DNA of 64,000 bases from Bromus sterilis (lineage: Eukaryota; Streptophyta; Magnoliopsida; Poales; Poaceae): the NCBI GenBank assembly GCA_950022295.1, contig OX465600.1:20683282-20747281 (forward strand), read 5' to 3'. Below the pieces are notes generated by a model. It did no database searches. It was given only the letters and a program-made list of their open reading frames with translations, and had not been told where the DNA came from. Numbering within the stretch: the first letter of the stretch is position 1; the number at the start of each line of letters is the position of its first letter. The position numbers and the translations under genes were made by a program. Below are positions 11,154 to 22,585 of this stretch, in pieces.

Positions 11154-11283
11154 AACTGATAAGGTAGAAAGATTGTGTTTAGATTTATTCATTTTTATAT
11201 CATGGCATTTATGCGGGTCTATGGTGTAATCATTTTTTGTAAACTATAGTACTCGATAAACATTACTCTTGGGTTCACCGTCT
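11154..11283 (+). other. 3' flank of the first amidase gene
   Basis: AT-rich sequence follows the stop codon; no clear polyadenylation signal could be chosen. Confidence 0.4.
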
Positions 11284-11598
11284 TCATCTTTGTCTGCCTT
11301 CCACCTTCATCACAAGCCCCAAAAAAGGATGACTACCAGGTTGGGACCAACACACATCCATCTTTGAGTTTGCTCTGTCATGTTCCGGTTTAAGAAGCAA
11401 ATCATCTATCCAAAGAATGGACAAAGTATCACTTTGACAGTAATCAAACCAATACACTTCATAATCCATGTACTTCATGTTGCTTCCAGACCCACAAAAA
11501 GATCCCTTGTGGCCAATCTCAACTGTGAATAGCCTACCAAATTCGTCTGCATTGTGAAACCAACAAAAATGTTCAGATATTTCTATCGTGCATTTCAA
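11284..11598 (-). pseudogene. PB1-like N-terminal fragment of a transposon protein
   Basis: The 104-residue frame reads FTVEIGHKGSFCGSGSNMKYMDYEVYWFDYCQSDTLSILWIDDLL. This pattern is seen in PB1-like N-terminal domains of Mutator-type transposase genes in grasses. No transposase core follows in the window, so it is at most a fragment. The GC-rich stretch at 13130-13420 could be the 5' end of the same old element. Confidence 0.4.
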
Positions 11599-11746
11599 AA
11601 TCCTTCAAAAATTCAGCTAATTATGTTGCATTAACATTCACTAACATATTCAACACAAGAAACGATTATCCATTTATAAATTCATGTAATTAATGAGTAC
11701 AAAAATTCACTTAAGTATTCAGTACACAATTTGTAACTGATGAACT

Positions 11747-12798
11747 GGAAAGAAGTCCATATAACCCCCTGAGGTTGCACAAACTGGCCCCTCCACCCCC
11801 TGAAGTCCAAAACCAGTTACTTAACCCCCTCATCTTTCCAATACCATCTAAACGACCCCCTAAACCTGATTAGAGTGGTTTTAGCAGGCTGTTTTACCTG
11901 CGTGGCATGGGAGGGCTGTCAGGTTAGCTACGTGGATGTTGCAAAGCGCTGGAACTTCCCCCCTTTCACGCGCAGCAGCTGCCTCGCCTCTCACGAATTC
12001 TCAGTCCACCTGGAGGTGCCCAGAAGTGCCGCTGCCATGGCGCTCGCTGAGAAACTCGTCGCGGTATTCCAGTTCAACGCCCAGGACCGCTGATGTCATC
12101 GTGCCTCTGAGCAGCTCAAGCTCGTTCCAAAGTTTAGTCTGAATATTCTTTGTTTCTAGACTAGGCCTCTTGCTAGGAACATGGAAGATTTACAGTAGAC
12201 AGGTGCAGCTTCATGATGTTTATTTTGGCTAGGCATGGGATGGCTCAGTCCAGACCACTCGAGCACACGGTTGTGAGTTTTGATGACTGTTACAAGATTA
12301 AACTTGTGTTGAAACTTGAAACTGATTTGTGATGCACTTGAAAACATTCTCTGATTTATACTTCGTAGAAATTTATATTGTCATCTTTCTGCATAACCGA
12401 TAATCATAATGTTTTCCTTTAAAATATGGTTATGTTAAAATATATTTTTGGATGCGATTATACTCAGAGATTGAATTGTCTACTTTTTTTCCATGTTATA
12501 TGGTAGAGAATCCATAGTGAAAATTTACAACCAACGTCCGGGGAACTAGAACGCTAGTACAAACTACAAAGCAAAGTATCCAACTTTCTCTTCTGAATGT
12601 AGAAGCCATCTCAGAAAGATTCTCTGCTGATCTCCATCTTAAGAAGAGCAAAACAGCCTGCTAATACCGCTCTAATCAGGTTTAGGGGGTCATTTAAATG
12701 GTATTGGAAAGGTCAGGGGGTTAAGTAACCAGTTTTGGACTTCAGGGGGTGAAGTGTCCGGTTTGTGCAACCTCAGGGGGGTATGTGGACTTCTTTCC
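11747..12798. mobile_element. 1.05-kb element with about 145-bp terminal inverted repeats
   Basis: The left arm 11747-11890 and right arm 12655-12798 are inverted copies with few differences, beginning GGAAAGAAGTCCA and rich in CCCCCT motifs. Long arms suggest a Mutator-like non-autonomous element, but no matching 9-bp target duplication was found. The interior (11891-12654) is not AT-rich like a plain MITE and includes a short GC-rich piece at 11960-12120 with no recognised domain, possibly captured host DNA. Confidence 0.7.
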
Positions 12799-13591
12799 AT
12801 ATTAAACATGCACAATGTAGGTGTTAACTGAACTCATATTCAATTAACTGCAACTATTCAATCTCAAATTTAGTTAGCAATCTTCCAATCTTATGCCTTG
12901 CAACACTCTTTAACTATGAGCACACATGAACAAAAACACATATGTACACAAATGAGCTAAATTATAGCCTAATTACAGCCCAAAAATCAATGATGAACAT
13001 GCTCTGTTTCCAAAGACGCCCCCTTTCAAAACCCTCAATTAAAACCTAGCAAAATTCAAAGAAAACGTGGCCATATTGCAACAATCCACGAACACATATA
13101 CTACACATATCGTGGATTCAATATGAAAATTGAGATGGGGAACTTGTTGTGACTATGGTTAACCTTACCCGCCGCGTAGCATTGAGAACGCCGGGGATGG
13201 AGGAGGCATCGAGGGGATGGAAGAAGCTGTGATGGGATACTAACCGTACGAAGGAGGTGCTTCGCTTGGAAGACGACGATGCGCGTCGACCATCGCATCC
13301 GCCGATCGCCGTGCCAATCCACTTTCGGCACCGCCGCCTCGGTTTGATCGTGCGAGAGAGAACAGAGTGATACGAAGCGGTGGGCAGTGGAGTGGGGTCC
13401 CCAACTCGAACCGGGGGCTTACCTACAAAAAACGCTTTGCGTGACGCTTGTAGTCAATGACATGTGGGTCAGCCAGCCACCTGGCATTTCACGCGGGCAC
13501 CTTGTAGCACGGCATACAACATATTTGCACCTAATGATAAATCAGAGCACCGTATTTTTTTCACAACTTTAGGCACTAAACTTACCGCATG
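12799..13591. other. intergenic with a GC-rich patch
   Basis: 12799-13010 is AT-rich. 13020-13420 is GC-richer and looks like a gene 5' end on the minus strand, but no frame there has a recognised domain. It may be the start of the transposon gene whose fragment lies at 11284-11598. Confidence 0.4.
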
Positions 13592-13605
13592 GGATAAGTT
13601 TAGGT

Positions 13606-15030
13606 TTTTTTAGGCAACCAGCTAGACTTTATTCCAACGTCACCACCATGAACAAAAGATTTCCCGGCTGGCCTAACCGCATGTGGCGGCCAGTTCCGAG
13701 AGTTAAAGCATGCCTAGCTAGATTGTGAGCCTCCTTATTGAAGCTACGAAATTCATGAATAAAATTACAAGAAGTAAAATTATGCGATCTAAGAAGTATT
13801 TCACGGATGATAGGGCTATACGGCGCCAGTGTCCCCTGCTTTATGTCATCTACCACCGTCTTGCAATCTGATGCTATATGGATCCTCTGAACATAGAGAT
13901 CTTCTGCTAGTGACAAAGCTTCCCGGACGGCAAGTGCTTCCAGGGTGGGAGGGTCATCTATGTGCTGGAACATCAAAGACGACGCACCCAAAAAAACTCC
14001 CGACTCACTTAGGCACACAACTCCAACAGAGCCGAACGATCCCTGACGAGAGACCGCTGCATCAACATTGAACTTCACATGTGATATGGGAGGAGGTAGC
14101 CAGCTGTTCGGCCTCCTCACTACTTGCCTCGGCTGTCCAGTTGCAGGCTGCTTCTGAAGTACTTCAATGTCTTTCAAAAATCTGTCAATAAAACAGTGGG
14201 TTGACATTGGACTCTGGAAAATCCCCTCGTGGATCGCTTTCCTTCTCGAGCACCAGACCGCCCATAGCGAGACAACCAAACGTGTGAATTCTTCCTGCGG
14301 CAGTGAGTCACTCATCCCAAACAGGAACTTCTTTGCATCTCCAGCGGCATTCATCATCATATGCTCCACCATGTCCTCAGGTGCAAGGCTCCAGACCGAG
14401 CTAGCCATTGGACATGAGATCAAGGCGTGATGCCAGGAGTCCTCTCTGCTACAGAAGGGGCACACATGGGTGGTCGACATATTCCTTCTATGTACAACAT
14501 CCCCAGTCGGGAGACTATCACGAGCTAGCCGCCAGACAAACACTTTGATCTTCGAGGGAATACACAAGTGCCACAAAGAAGTCCAATTTTTGGCATTAGC
14601 TTCCGATGCACCAGTCGCCCTCTCGATCCAATCCTCCCTTTCCAGACGAGAGTTGTTGATCATATGGTACGCCGAACGAACGGAAAAAGCACCCTTCCCA
14701 TCCGGTGCCCAAGCCCAGAAGTCGTCCATCACCATAGTGCATAGGGGTAACTTCAGTATAGTTTCAGCATCGAAGGGCGTGAGCACTTGGCGGATTAGAT
14801 CCTCGCGCCAGGACGCAGATGTAGCGTCAATTAACTTAGAGACTCTCGTTGGAGGATTAGCAACCTGCAGTGCAAACGGTCGAGGAAGGCCGGCTCGCGG
14901 TAACCAGTTATCCGTCCAGATGTTGATGGAGGAGCCATCACCAATGCGCTTCGTCAGACCCCTGATCATCACGTCACGGCTGCCTAGGATAGACCGCCAG
15001 ATTTGTGAGGGGTGAGTCCCGAGAGTACAT
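13606..15030 (-). mobile_element. 5'-truncated LINE with 14-bp target duplication
   Basis: The direct repeat GGATAAGTTTAGGT stands at 13592-13605 and at 15031-15044. The insert begins, on the plus strand, with a T-run (13605-13611), the poly(A) tail of a minus-strand retroposon. The long open frame 13629-14972 fills it. Clean duplication, tail and open frame point to a fairly recent insertion. Confidence 0.88.
13629..14972 (-). CDS. LINE ORF2 C-terminal part: zf-RVT and RNase H
   Basis: The open frame of 447 residues lacks the endonuclease and most of the reverse transcriptase. The N-terminal half has the LINE pattern IGDGSSINIWTDNWLP and then WTSLWHLCIPSKIKVFVWRLARDSLPT with a CPFC..SWHHAL zinc-binding group (zf-RVT). 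The C-terminal half is an RNase H domain with acidic residues in FNVDAA, LEALAVREAL and ASDCKTVV, and a late histidine in NKEAHNLARHAL. The frame is intact, but the 5' truncation means it cannot mobilise itself and probably is not expressed as a host protein. Fragments of the same family lie at 28010-30017. Confidence 0.85.
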   Translation of the reverse strand: MMIRGLTKRIGDGSSINIWTDNWLPRAGLPRPFALQVANPPTRVSKLIDATSASWREDLIRQVLTPFDAETILKLPLCTMVMDDFWAWAPDGKGAFSVRSAYHMINNSRLEREDWIERATGASEANAKNWTSLWHLCIPSKIKVFVWRLARDSLPTGDVVHRRNMSTTHVCPFCSREDSWHHALISCPMASSVWSLAPEDMVEHMMMNAAGDAKKFLFGMSDSLPQEEFTRLVVSLWAVWCSRRKAIHEGIFQSPMSTHCFIDRFLKDIEVLQKQPATGQPRQVVRRPNSWLPPPISHVKFNVDAAVSRQGSFGSVGVVCLSESGVFLGASSLMFQHIDDPPTLEALAVREALSLAEDLYVQRIHIASDCKTVVDDIKQGTLAPYSPIIREILLRSHNFTSCNFIHEFRSFNKEAHNLARHALTLGTGRHMRLGQPGNLLFMVVTLE

Positions 15031-15103
15031 GGATAAGTTTAGGTACCGCTAGTGTTATTTGACTTAAGCAAGTTGCATGCATATGGACCAACCGATCCAT
15101 GTA

Positions 15104-15360
15104 CTCCCTCCGTTTCCTTTTACTCCGCATATAAGGTTTGGTCAAAGTCAATCTTCATAAAATTTGACAAAATTTATATTAAAAAGTATCAACATTTACA
15201 ATATCAAAGTTATATATTATAAAAATTAATTTCATGATAAATCTAATAATAATTGTTTCATATTGTGGATATTGATAGATTTTTGTATATAGTTGATCAA
15301 ACTCTATAAAGATTGACTTCGACCAAACCTTATATGCGAAGTAAAAAGAAACGGAGAGAG
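15104..15360 (+). mobile_element. Stowaway-type MITE, 257 bp, copy 1
   Basis: It begins CTCCCTCCGTTTC, ends with an inverted CGGAGAGAG, and is flanked by TA on both sides. The same 257-bp element occurs in opposite orientation at 26287-26543. It lies about 270 bp upstream of the second amidase gene. Confidence 0.8.
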
Positions 15361-15627
15361 TACTGAAAAGGCCAAATTAAAGAATAAAAAGAATTTGTGC
15401 CCCTCTTTTCTTCATAGGATTCCCACCTTGTGGAGCATCTTTTCTAGATAATGCTGCATCTGAAAAGTCGTAAAATAGAAGGAAAAAAATGCTAAGACGA
15501 CTGCGAGGAAAATACCCAAACACGCACGTGCAGGAGACCAAACAGTAGCACTGAGTACTGTTTCAGAGCAACGAGCAGACAAGGCAAGCCACACCACACC
15601 GACCCCAGTGCCACAGAGCTTAACATC

Positions 15628-17472
15628 ATGGCTTGGCTGCCGCTGCAAGCCGTCGCCGCCGTCCTCGCTCTGCTCGCCGGCGCCGGCGGCGCACGCGGCT
15701 TCGAGTTCCACGAGGCCACCTTGGACGCCATCCAGCTCGGCTTCCGCAACGGCACTCTGACCTCGACGGCGCTCGTCCGGTTCTACCTGGACCAGATCGC
15801 CCGCCTCAACCCGCTGCTGCACGCCGTCATCGAGGTCAACCCGGACGCGCTCCGGCAGGCGCAGCGCGCCGACGCCGAGCGCCGCCGCGGCACGGCCACC
15901 GGCGCGCTCCACGGCGTCCCCGTCCTGCTCAAGGACAACATCGCGACCAGGGAGGCGCTCAACACCACGGCCGGCTCCCTAGCCCTCCTCGGCTCCGTGG
16001 TGAGGCGCGACGCCGGCGTGGCGGCCCGGCTCCGGTGCGCCGGCGCCGTGGTGCTCGGCAAGGCGAGCCTGTCCGAGTGGGCCAACTTCCGCCGGTCGAG
16101 TCCGGGTGGAGCGCCCGCGGCGGCCAGGCGCGGAACCCGTACGTGCTGTCGGCGAGCCCGTGCGGGTCCAGCGCCGGGTCCGGCGTGGCCGCGGCGGCGA
16201 ACATGGCGGCCGTCACGCTGGGCACTGAGACGGACGGCTCCATCCTCTGCCCGTCGGCGCTCAACTCCGTGGTCGGGATCAAGCCCACGTTGGGGTTGAC
16301 CAGCCGGGCCGGCGTCGTCCCAATCACCCCCAGGCAGGACACCGTCGGGTAATCCTTCCATCTTCTTCGATCATGTCCACCTGATTATTAGTCTTCTTGT
16401 TCTTGTTAGGAATTGCTCAATTTTATGAACTTGGTGGGACGAAGTGCAGGCCAATGTGCCGGACGGTGTCGGACGCGGTGCACGTGCTGGACGCCATCGT
16501 CGGCTACGACAAGCTCGACGCCGCGGCCACCGGAGCGGCGTCCAAGTACATCCCCCACAGCGGGTACACGCAGTTCCTGAAGAAAGACGGGCCGAGGAGG
16601 AAGAGGATCGGCGTCCTCAGTGCTTTCTTCCAAGGATATGAGCAGACGCAGCTGAATGTGTACAAGCAGCACCTAGCCGCAATGAGGTGACACTAACAGA
16701 CAGTTTATATTTCACAGCAGCTGACTAGCAGTATAAATCATATACGATCATGAACTGATACTTGATTTTTCCAAAGGAAACAAGGCGCGTTGGTGATCGA
16801 CAACCTCGACGTCTCCAATAATTTGACTTCTGATCTAGGCCTGAACGAGGTGATCGCGATGCAGGCAGAGTTCAAGATAAGCCTGAACGCGTATCTGGCA
16901 GACTTGCTGTATTCCCCTGTCCGGTCCCTTGCCCAAGTCATAGCATTCAACAATGCACACCCCGTAGAGGTAAGTGCACAAAAGAAACTGAATCTTAATT
17001 TCATCTACTGCTTTCTTATCACATTTGAACACAGTTACTAGCAGATAACAACAATCAATCTTTAATATTTCAAGGTTTCCATTGGTAAATCTACCTGATG
17101 GCATGTTTGCTGCAGGAGAGGATCAAAGATTTCGGGCAGCCAGACCTCATCGCGGCCGAGAATACAACCGGCATTGGCTCCGCGGAGAGAGCGGCGATCC
17201 GACGCCTAAAGGAGGTGAACACGAATGGGCTGGAGAAGCTGATGAAGGAGCACCAACTCGAGGCGGTCGTGGCGCCCAACAGCGACGCTTCCAGCCTTCT
17301 CGCCATCGGCGGTCACCCCGGCATTGTGGTGCCAGCAGGGTATGACGAGCAGGGTGTCCCGTTCGGGATATGCTTTTGTGGGCTGCAGGGGTACGAGCCC
17401 AGGCTGATCGAGATGGCTTATGGTTTCGAGCAGGCTACTAAAGTGAGAAGGCCACCCATGTTCAAGCCCTAG
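15628..17472 (+). pseudogene. amidase-signature paralogue with one frameshift
   Basis: Exons 15628-16348, 16450-16686, 16777-16969 and 17116-17472 match the first amidase gene exon for exon, including an identical last-exon length of 357 nt. A signal-like N-terminus (MAWLPLQAVAAVLALLAGAGGARG) and all triad regions are present: GVPVLLKDN, PCGSSAGS and GTETDGSI. The intron found at 7710-7782 in the paralogue is absent. The reading frame breaks at about 16100-16115, between the ANFRR and WSARGGQ segments; exon 1 is one base short of the length needed to keep frame. Without correction the protein ends in an unrelated arginine-rich tail and loses both catalytic serines. It is either a young pseudogene or a base-calling error in a GC-rich stretch. 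Everything else, including all splice sites, looks functional. Confidence 0.78.
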
Positions 17473-18288
17473 CTAGAAAGCAGAATCTCAGAGGGTTACA
17501 TATAAATTCTTGAGTAGCGACAATGTAATACTCTACGGCCTCGAAAAGGCTCCACTTACAATTTTCTTCCTTGGTGCAAGAATAAATCTGAAAATGCTAC
17601 TTCTTGTTCAACAAAGGTTTGTATGCAATGGCAATTTCGAATAAACTGGTCATGCATGGTATCACTTGGAGAAAATAGGGCTACCGTAATTTTGAATGTA
17701 AGAGGAGCGTTCAAGGTTACAAACTATTTATCTTCACTAAGCCAATAAGAACCTATTATATAAGTGTTGATCAATTAAAATTCTATTTAATTACACAACA
17801 TATTCATATGAGCAGGTAAATCATGGACTAACATATACTCGTTACAATGCACAGACAATTATCTAGTTACGAAAAAGGGCTCAAAACAAAGTATGGTGAT
17901 GACCATCAACAACCATGCATTCCTAAGAAACCGCTGGGAAAAACAACTTGGGGCGGGTTGTGAAGAAGCAAACTATAGTGGTGTCCATCCCAAGCTCCAT
18001 CTGTCCTAAACCGCCCTAACCAATGGGGTCGGTTTACTTACCAAAAGCGGGCATTACATATGTGTTGTAATAGAATGCTCATCAGGTGATCAGAGAGCTT
18101 GACGACCACAAGTTGCCTGATGTGAAGCTTGCACCAGTATAATGCACCATTCGGGAGGACGCCTTCAACGGCCCTCCTCCAACACCTCAGGTTCCTAATC
18201 AAGGAAGAGACCAGAAATGATTGGTGGGCCCTTTTCATCACGGTATGAACAAAATTGAATTCATTAATGTAAAAGAATCAATCAGTTT
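17473..18288. other. intergenic; possible Helitron 3' end at 17863-17866
   Basis: AT-rich sequence. Around 17840-17867 the stretch TTACAATGCACAGACAATTATCTAG|T resembles a Helitron end but lacks a convincing hairpin. No gene was seen. Confidence 0.35.
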
Positions 18289-20096
18289 CTAGTGTACCAG
18301 ATCGGACTGGTAGCCTGCTGATGACACGCTGCTGGAACGTGGTGAGTCTTGGAACCACATAAATGAACCTGACTCCTCAATTTTTGCGAGAAAAGGCCAG
18401 AAACTAAACTCGTCAACTAAACCTGCCTCGTCTCTGGAGATCAACGTGTGCACCATCTTGAGGTTGGCAACGATGTCTGATATGGCCGGACGATCCTCCC
18501 AACCAAACTTCACGCAGCATCGCGCAACCTGCGCCGCACGCTTCAGCGCCTGCAGCTGACATGGTGTTGGCTTCGGTAGAGGTCTTATGTCCAGCAACTC
18601 CTCAGTATTACCAGCCTCAATGATGGGGACTGCGAAGGATGCCAAATCTCCATGCATCACCCCTTGGGAGAATGCCTTTTTCCCTGTCAGAACCTCGAGC
18701 ATCACCACACCCAGGCCATACACATCACTCGCCGGCTTCATGTGACCATTAATGATGATCTCGGGGGCCATGTACCCAATTGTGCCTACAACTCGGGAGA
18801 CTTGCTCTGAATTCTCACTCGCTATGTTCCAGGCGAGTGACAAGCCAAAGTCTGACACTCGTGGTACCCAACTGGTGTCCAAAAGGATGTTACTCGACTT
18901 GATGTCCCCATGTATGATCGGTGGTTTGGCATGACATTGAAGGTGCTCAATGGCGCGCGACACACCAAGGAGAACTTCAATGCGCATCTTCCAGGACACT
19001 GTCAACAGCAATGAGGCACACGAGCCCTGACTTGCGTGTAGGTGGTCGAAAAGTGTGCCGTACTCCATGTACTCGTAGACGATCAGCCTTTCCGGCTTTT
19101 CTAGTTGTTCCGGCTCCTTTCTCCGCCTAGCTAGCAGGAATTTCTTTTTCCTTTGCGGGGTGTCCTTGCTCACAGTCGCACACGATCCAAGGAGGCATAT
19201 GATGTGTTTGTGTCGGAGCGGTGATAGGATGTCGAGCTCCGCGCGGAATTCATCTAGGTAATCCGACCGGCTCTTATTCAAGTGCTTGATAGCCACCTCT
19301 CGTCCATCATGAAGCCTTCCCCTGTACACCTTTCCGGAGCCGACGTGAGCGATCATGGTGTCAGGGGAAAAGTTATTGGTGGCAGCCCTGATCTCGCGCA
19401 ACGTGAATTCCTGAGTCCCTTGCGGTGCTGCCTCCTGAGGAACCTCTGTAAACTCCTGAAAATAAAACCAAAAATGAGAAGTGAGTGTGTGCCGCCTTCA
19501 TCACGGAACATACCTGCAGTTTCTGGTCCACACTCCACACCCAGTGCAGATAGTCTGTCCAGCAACTCCTCGGTATTATCAGGCTCAATTTATGCATAGT
19601 TTGCATGATCAATTTGTACTGAAGTTCTGCATACCTGGAGTAATGGAAGTGGAGAAGGTTCAACTCTGGTGGAGTCATCTGGGACAAGGATGTTGTAGAT
19701 TCGCTCGAGGCGGCGTGTTATGCCGATGTGACTGATAATTGGGAAAAGGAAGAGGTAGGAGTCGATCTTGCTCTGCACCTCCCTGAATCTCTCGGCCGTC
19801 CTGCCAGCCATGACAAACTGGTACGCCACACTCCTCCCCTGGCAGGACATGACAAGCTCATGGGCATCCCGGAGCGTGTCGCCCAGCCCGGCCAGTGGCT
19901 GCGCCACCTCCGGCTCTTGCACGTGCGGCAGAAGCTGAGCGATCATGAGGGCCCGACGCGCGAGCTGCTCACACTCACTCCTGTTCTGCCGAGCCGTCAG
20001 CGCAGCCTGCACAATCATGGAGATGAGCGCGCCGACGTCCGCGCCGACCAGCTGCGCAACCGTGGCCGCCTGACCAAGTCCAGTCCACAGCGCCAT
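18289..20096 (-). CDS. MCA/HeLo-like domain kinase, two exons
   Basis: Exon 1 (20096-19635, 154 codons) and exon 2 (19455-18289) join in phase 0 across a 179-bp GT..AG intron to give 542 residues. Residues 1 to about 145 (MALWTGLGQAATVAQLVGADVGALIS...) resemble the N-terminal functional domain of MID1-complementing-activity proteins, a helical fold compared with the HeLo/MLKL N-terminal domain. The rest is a protein kinase: VAIK Lys near 211, alpha-C Glu near 227, HGDIKSSN near 336, DFG near 356, APE near 384. The glycine-rich loop is degraded (IAHVGSGKVYRG: the first two of three glycines are Ala and Val) and HRD is HGD, so catalysis may be weak or absent. A basic insert (QRKKKFLLARRRK) follows the fourth strand. 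No signal peptide is seen. The start at 20096 is preferred because it matches the family; an in-frame ATG 33 bp upstream exists. The role is probably membrane-associated signalling, by inference. Confidence 0.78.
19456..19634 (-). other. kinase intron carrying an echo of kinase exon sequence
   Basis: Within this intron, 19559-19589 matches 18591-18621 of exon 2 at 28 of 31 positions in the same orientation. It reads PDNTEELLDRL, like EAGNTEELLDIR in the kinase C-lobe. Treating it as an extra exon would break the frame, so it is taken as intronic. Confidence 0.6.
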
Positions 20097-20963
20097 GGGC
20101 GGAAAGCGCCTGCAAGTTCGAGACTCCAATGGTTGGCTCCTGTTTGCTGCTCACTCGTCCCCTGAAACTTAGAAACAACAGATCAGTACACACCACGCCG
20201 GCAAGCACACATCACGGACGCCGGCCTCACGCTCGCACACGGCAAGCCTGCTTCCCCTCTGCCTCTCCTCAAGCGGCTGCTTCCTCTCAGATCCTCGCCC
20301 CCGCGGCGTCCCCGAAATTAGCCGGGCCACTGTGCCCCCAAATCCACCAGTCCGCCGCGCCCCCAGATCCGTCGGGCCGCCGTGCCCCTACACACTGCCT
20401 GCAATCGCGCCCCTAGCCGCAGCCGCGGGCACCCTGCCGGAGCCGCCGAGGCAAAGAAGATACGAGGGGAGGAGGGGATTGAATGCTGACCTCTACCGGC
20501 GCCGAAACCCTCGTTCCGCAGCCGACGCCACAAATCGCGAAAGAGGAAGCGCCGCTAGAGAGTTTCATTGAGACTGTGGTCTGCGGCCTGCGGGGCGACT
20601 GTGGCTTCCCGGAAGCTTCCACGCGGGTTCCGGCGACCAGAGTCGTCTCACGCGGGTACCGGCGACCTGAGTCTCACGCGCTACGCCAGTCTCCGGGAAG
20701 CTTTTTTCTTTCCTAGTTGATTTTCCTTCTTTAAAACATTTCTTTCCTCACTGCCTTATTTCTTCATTTTTACTATGTTTCAGTTCCAGTCAACTGATTT
20801 TTCAACATCCAAGTTTAATTGTACATCCTCCTTTTTTTATTTTTTCTAAAGCTTTTTTTCACTCCCCTTATTAAAGTATAAGGAACAAGGGGGGGTGGGG
20901 TGCCTCAATAACGATATAGAAATTTAGTAAATATTTTTTCGAAACTGCTAAAACACATTTACA
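20097..20963. other. kinase upstream region
   Basis: 20097-20715 is GC-rich, like a promoter or 5' UTR of the minus-strand kinase, followed by AT-rich sequence up to the Helitron. Short frames on both strands have no recognisable domain. Confidence 0.45.
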
Positions 20964-21118
20964 TCTACTACTAATATAAAAAGCACCCGAGGAGGTGCTG
21001 ATCCAAATCATCTTCACCGTTAAACAATGTCGATCTAACGATGCAGATTACTTATATATTTAACGGAGCACAACACACCTTATACCCTGAAATTTACTAT
21101 TAATTATCCACCACTGCC

Positions 21119-21415
21119 ATTGCTTATAATCCACTGATTAATACGATTGTCCGTTAAAAAAAGGAAACCTCTTCGTTGACATTGGCGTTCAAAGGTAATC
21201 CCTATTGTTTATAATCCGCTGAGAGAATAACTATCAAGTAATTAATAGATTGTCTGTTAAAAAAGGAAACATCTTCATTGACATTGGCGTTCAAAGTCAT
21301 CCCTATTGCTCATAATCCACTGATAGAATAACTATCAGGTAGTAATTAATACGATTGTCTGTTAAAAAAGGAAACCTCTTCATTGACATTGGCATTCAAA
21401 GGTAATCCCTCCCTG
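21119..21415 (+). repeat. about 103-bp tandem repeats inside the Helitron
   Basis: The unit containing GGAAACCTCTTCATTGACA and TTATAATCC.CTGA recurs with GGAAAC at 21163, 21265 and 21370. There are about three copies with small indels. Confidence 0.75.
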
Positions 21416-22585
21416 TTTCATCTCATCACTGCCTATGCAGCCCATCGCTCCTCCCTGTTTTCCCTCCGTTTAACAAAATCTTCTGAAATCCCTCGCGCTA
21501 GCCGCCACTACCTCTGCTAAGCACGCGCTCGATCGACGCCACATCCGATGACGACGTCAAGGACGCGAGAGACCCCGCTAGATACGTGGTAACTACTGCA
21601 GCCTCCGATTCGATGCGTTGTTGCATGTGGGAAGCTGTCGGGGCTATACGTAACCACCGCTTCCAAGGAAGAACAAGCTGCCGCCGCGTTCTGCCACACG
21701 GCGAGGCCATCGCTTTGAAGGATACGCCGAAGACTCAAATGTCAATGCCATACCTTCACACACTTCACGTACCAGGTACACAATCCTCACCACCGTTCGT
21801 CGGTCTAGCCAAAAGCCCAAAACGTCATCGTCGTTCCTCCGTCTATGATCCCGGTCTATCTCTATAAGTTGAAAATTAGAGCAGAAAACACTCAAATTCA
21901 GAGTTTATAGCCTAATGAGCAAATGCTATGATAGCTTGTTTATGATCTCCGTATTTTTTCACAAAATTGGAAGATGCGAGAAGGTTCATGCGAAATTCTG
22001 TAAGTAAAAATTCCTCATTTGTTCTGTTTTGGGATGATGGAATTTTATTAAATAAGATCCTACAGTTTCATTCGTAAGTTGAGGTTAAGAGTTCCGCATA
22101 TATATATATGTGCCAAGAAAGTATGTAAGGAAATCATGATATGCTTCTTTGCGGTGTCAACACTAAAAAATGTAAAGTTTGTCATGCAGGATGTTATGTA
22201 CGTGTTTTAGGAATTGAATGGTAATTCTCTATTTAAAAATTCTTATTCTGTACTTCCTTGTTGGAATTTTTGTTGCAGACAGAAGTTGCATGGATTGTGT
22301 GACATTATATGCTTAATTGACTGGAGATAATGGGGAACAATGATCGAAGATATTGTGTTCACGTACCAAGCTAGGTAGCTTTGAGCACGAATCCTATCTC
22401 AAAATTTCTTACATAACATGTGTATTCTGTTCTCATCATTTGGTTTTTGCATCTTCAAACACATCTACGTTGTTTAAGGGAATGTTGTACTGCAATAAAA
22501 TACCTATTGCTCGTGGTTATAATAGTAGTATCGAATATGTGAAATGAAGTGGATTATTTTCCCCAAATATGTGAAATAATGTGGA

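Noticed and set aside
11747..12798. Mutator element with a 9-bp target duplication
   Set aside because: Inverted arms are clear, but the flanking nonamers do not match, so the superfamily was left open.
19514..19583. A third kinase exon with the LLDRLSALGVECGP frame
   Set aside because: Its 70-nt length breaks the frame into the kinase exon, while joining exon 1 directly to exon 2 is in phase.
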